From contig NZ_SMMH01000068.1 in assembly GCF_004634215.1 (NCBI RefSeq), positions 1 to 6,243 of the forward strand: a stretch of 6,243 nt of DNA. Direction: 5' to 3'. How positions within the stretch are numbered: the stretch's first letter is position 1; each line of letters starts with the position of its first letter. A program made the translations under genes and the position numbers. The notes beneath the pieces were generated by a model that was not told where the DNA came from, searched no databases, and saw only the letters and a list, made by a program, of their open reading frames with translations. The DNA comes from Deinococcus fonticola (lineage in GTDB: Bacteria; Deinococcota; Deinococci; Deinococcales; Deinococcaceae). Below are positions 6,118 through 6,243 of this stretch, in pieces.

Positions 6118-6242
6118 CTGACGGCCTGACAAATTTTATGAGAAGACGTCCCCGATAGGGGATAATTTCTGTTTGTGACGACAAAAATGCTCCTCGGGGA
6201 CGTACCCCGACTCTACCAGAATGTCCGCCCCTTCCTCAGTTC
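6118..6242 (-). repeat. Right arm of perfect 125-bp inverted repeat
   Basis: This is the inverted partner of 1-125, with no mismatch or gap. The last base of the window (6243) would pair with a base lying before position 1. The inner edge is sharp: 6117 and 6116 do not match 126 and 127, and only a four-base AGAT match follows. Perfect identity over 125 bp means a recent duplication, ongoing gene conversion, or a collapsed assembly repeat. Homologous recombination between the arms could invert the whole block between them. Confidence 0.95.
6146..6210. other. Alternative hairpins inside right repeat arm
   Basis: This is the mirror image of the left-arm structure. Local hairpins lie at 6149-6162 and 6194-6210, and the mutually exclusive 10-bp stem pairs 6146-6155 with 6194-6203. 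It is identical in sequence to the left arm because the arms are identical, so it is not independent support for the structure. Confidence 0.7.
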
Positions 6243-6243
6243 C

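Overview
The window is a 6.2-kb bacterial segment whose two ends are perfect inverted copies of each other: positions 1-125 match the reverse complement of 6118-6242 at every base, up to the window edge. Between these arms, all convincing genes lie on the minus strand. Transcription order is a very large surface lipoprotein (5890-1604), a small single-pass membrane protein (1549-1163) and a small secreted protein (1083-613). No rRNA, tRNA, CRISPR array, complete transposase, integrase or resistance gene was seen.

The organism cannot be named from the sequence. The large protein has a bacterial lipobox signal peptide, a dockerin-like calcium-binding pair, a von Willebrand factor type D (VWD) domain and a C-terminal YfaP/DUF2135-like domain. 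Such large mosaic envelope lipoproteins, together with a possible leaderless promoter, would fit a Deinococcota-like or other Gram-negative-type bacterium of moderate GC. This is a weak inference.

Layout: 1-125 left inverted-repeat arm with small GC hairpins. 126-612 gene-poor, with one possible 3'-truncated ORF (252-85) that runs into the repeat. 613-1083 secreted protein with a TTG start and a good Shine-Dalgarno. 1163-1549 membrane-anchored protein. 1564-1594 hairpin terminator behind the large gene. 1604-5890 lipoprotein gene with an AT-rich central patch. 5891-6117 upstream region with a weak promoter candidate and two 11-bp direct repeats 21 bp apart. 6118-6242 right arm.

The three proteins are all predicted to act outside the cytoplasm: one lipid-anchored, one membrane-anchored, one secreted. 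They may form a small envelope cassette, but the sequence gives no biochemical function. The main structural question is what the arms are. They begin with CTGAC at the inner boundary, like the ends of some IS4-family elements (IS10, IS50), so they may be the tips of two oppositely oriented mobile-element copies whose bodies lie outside. The window would then be a composite transposon, an invertible block, or simply an assembly contig that stops inside a multicopy repeat.
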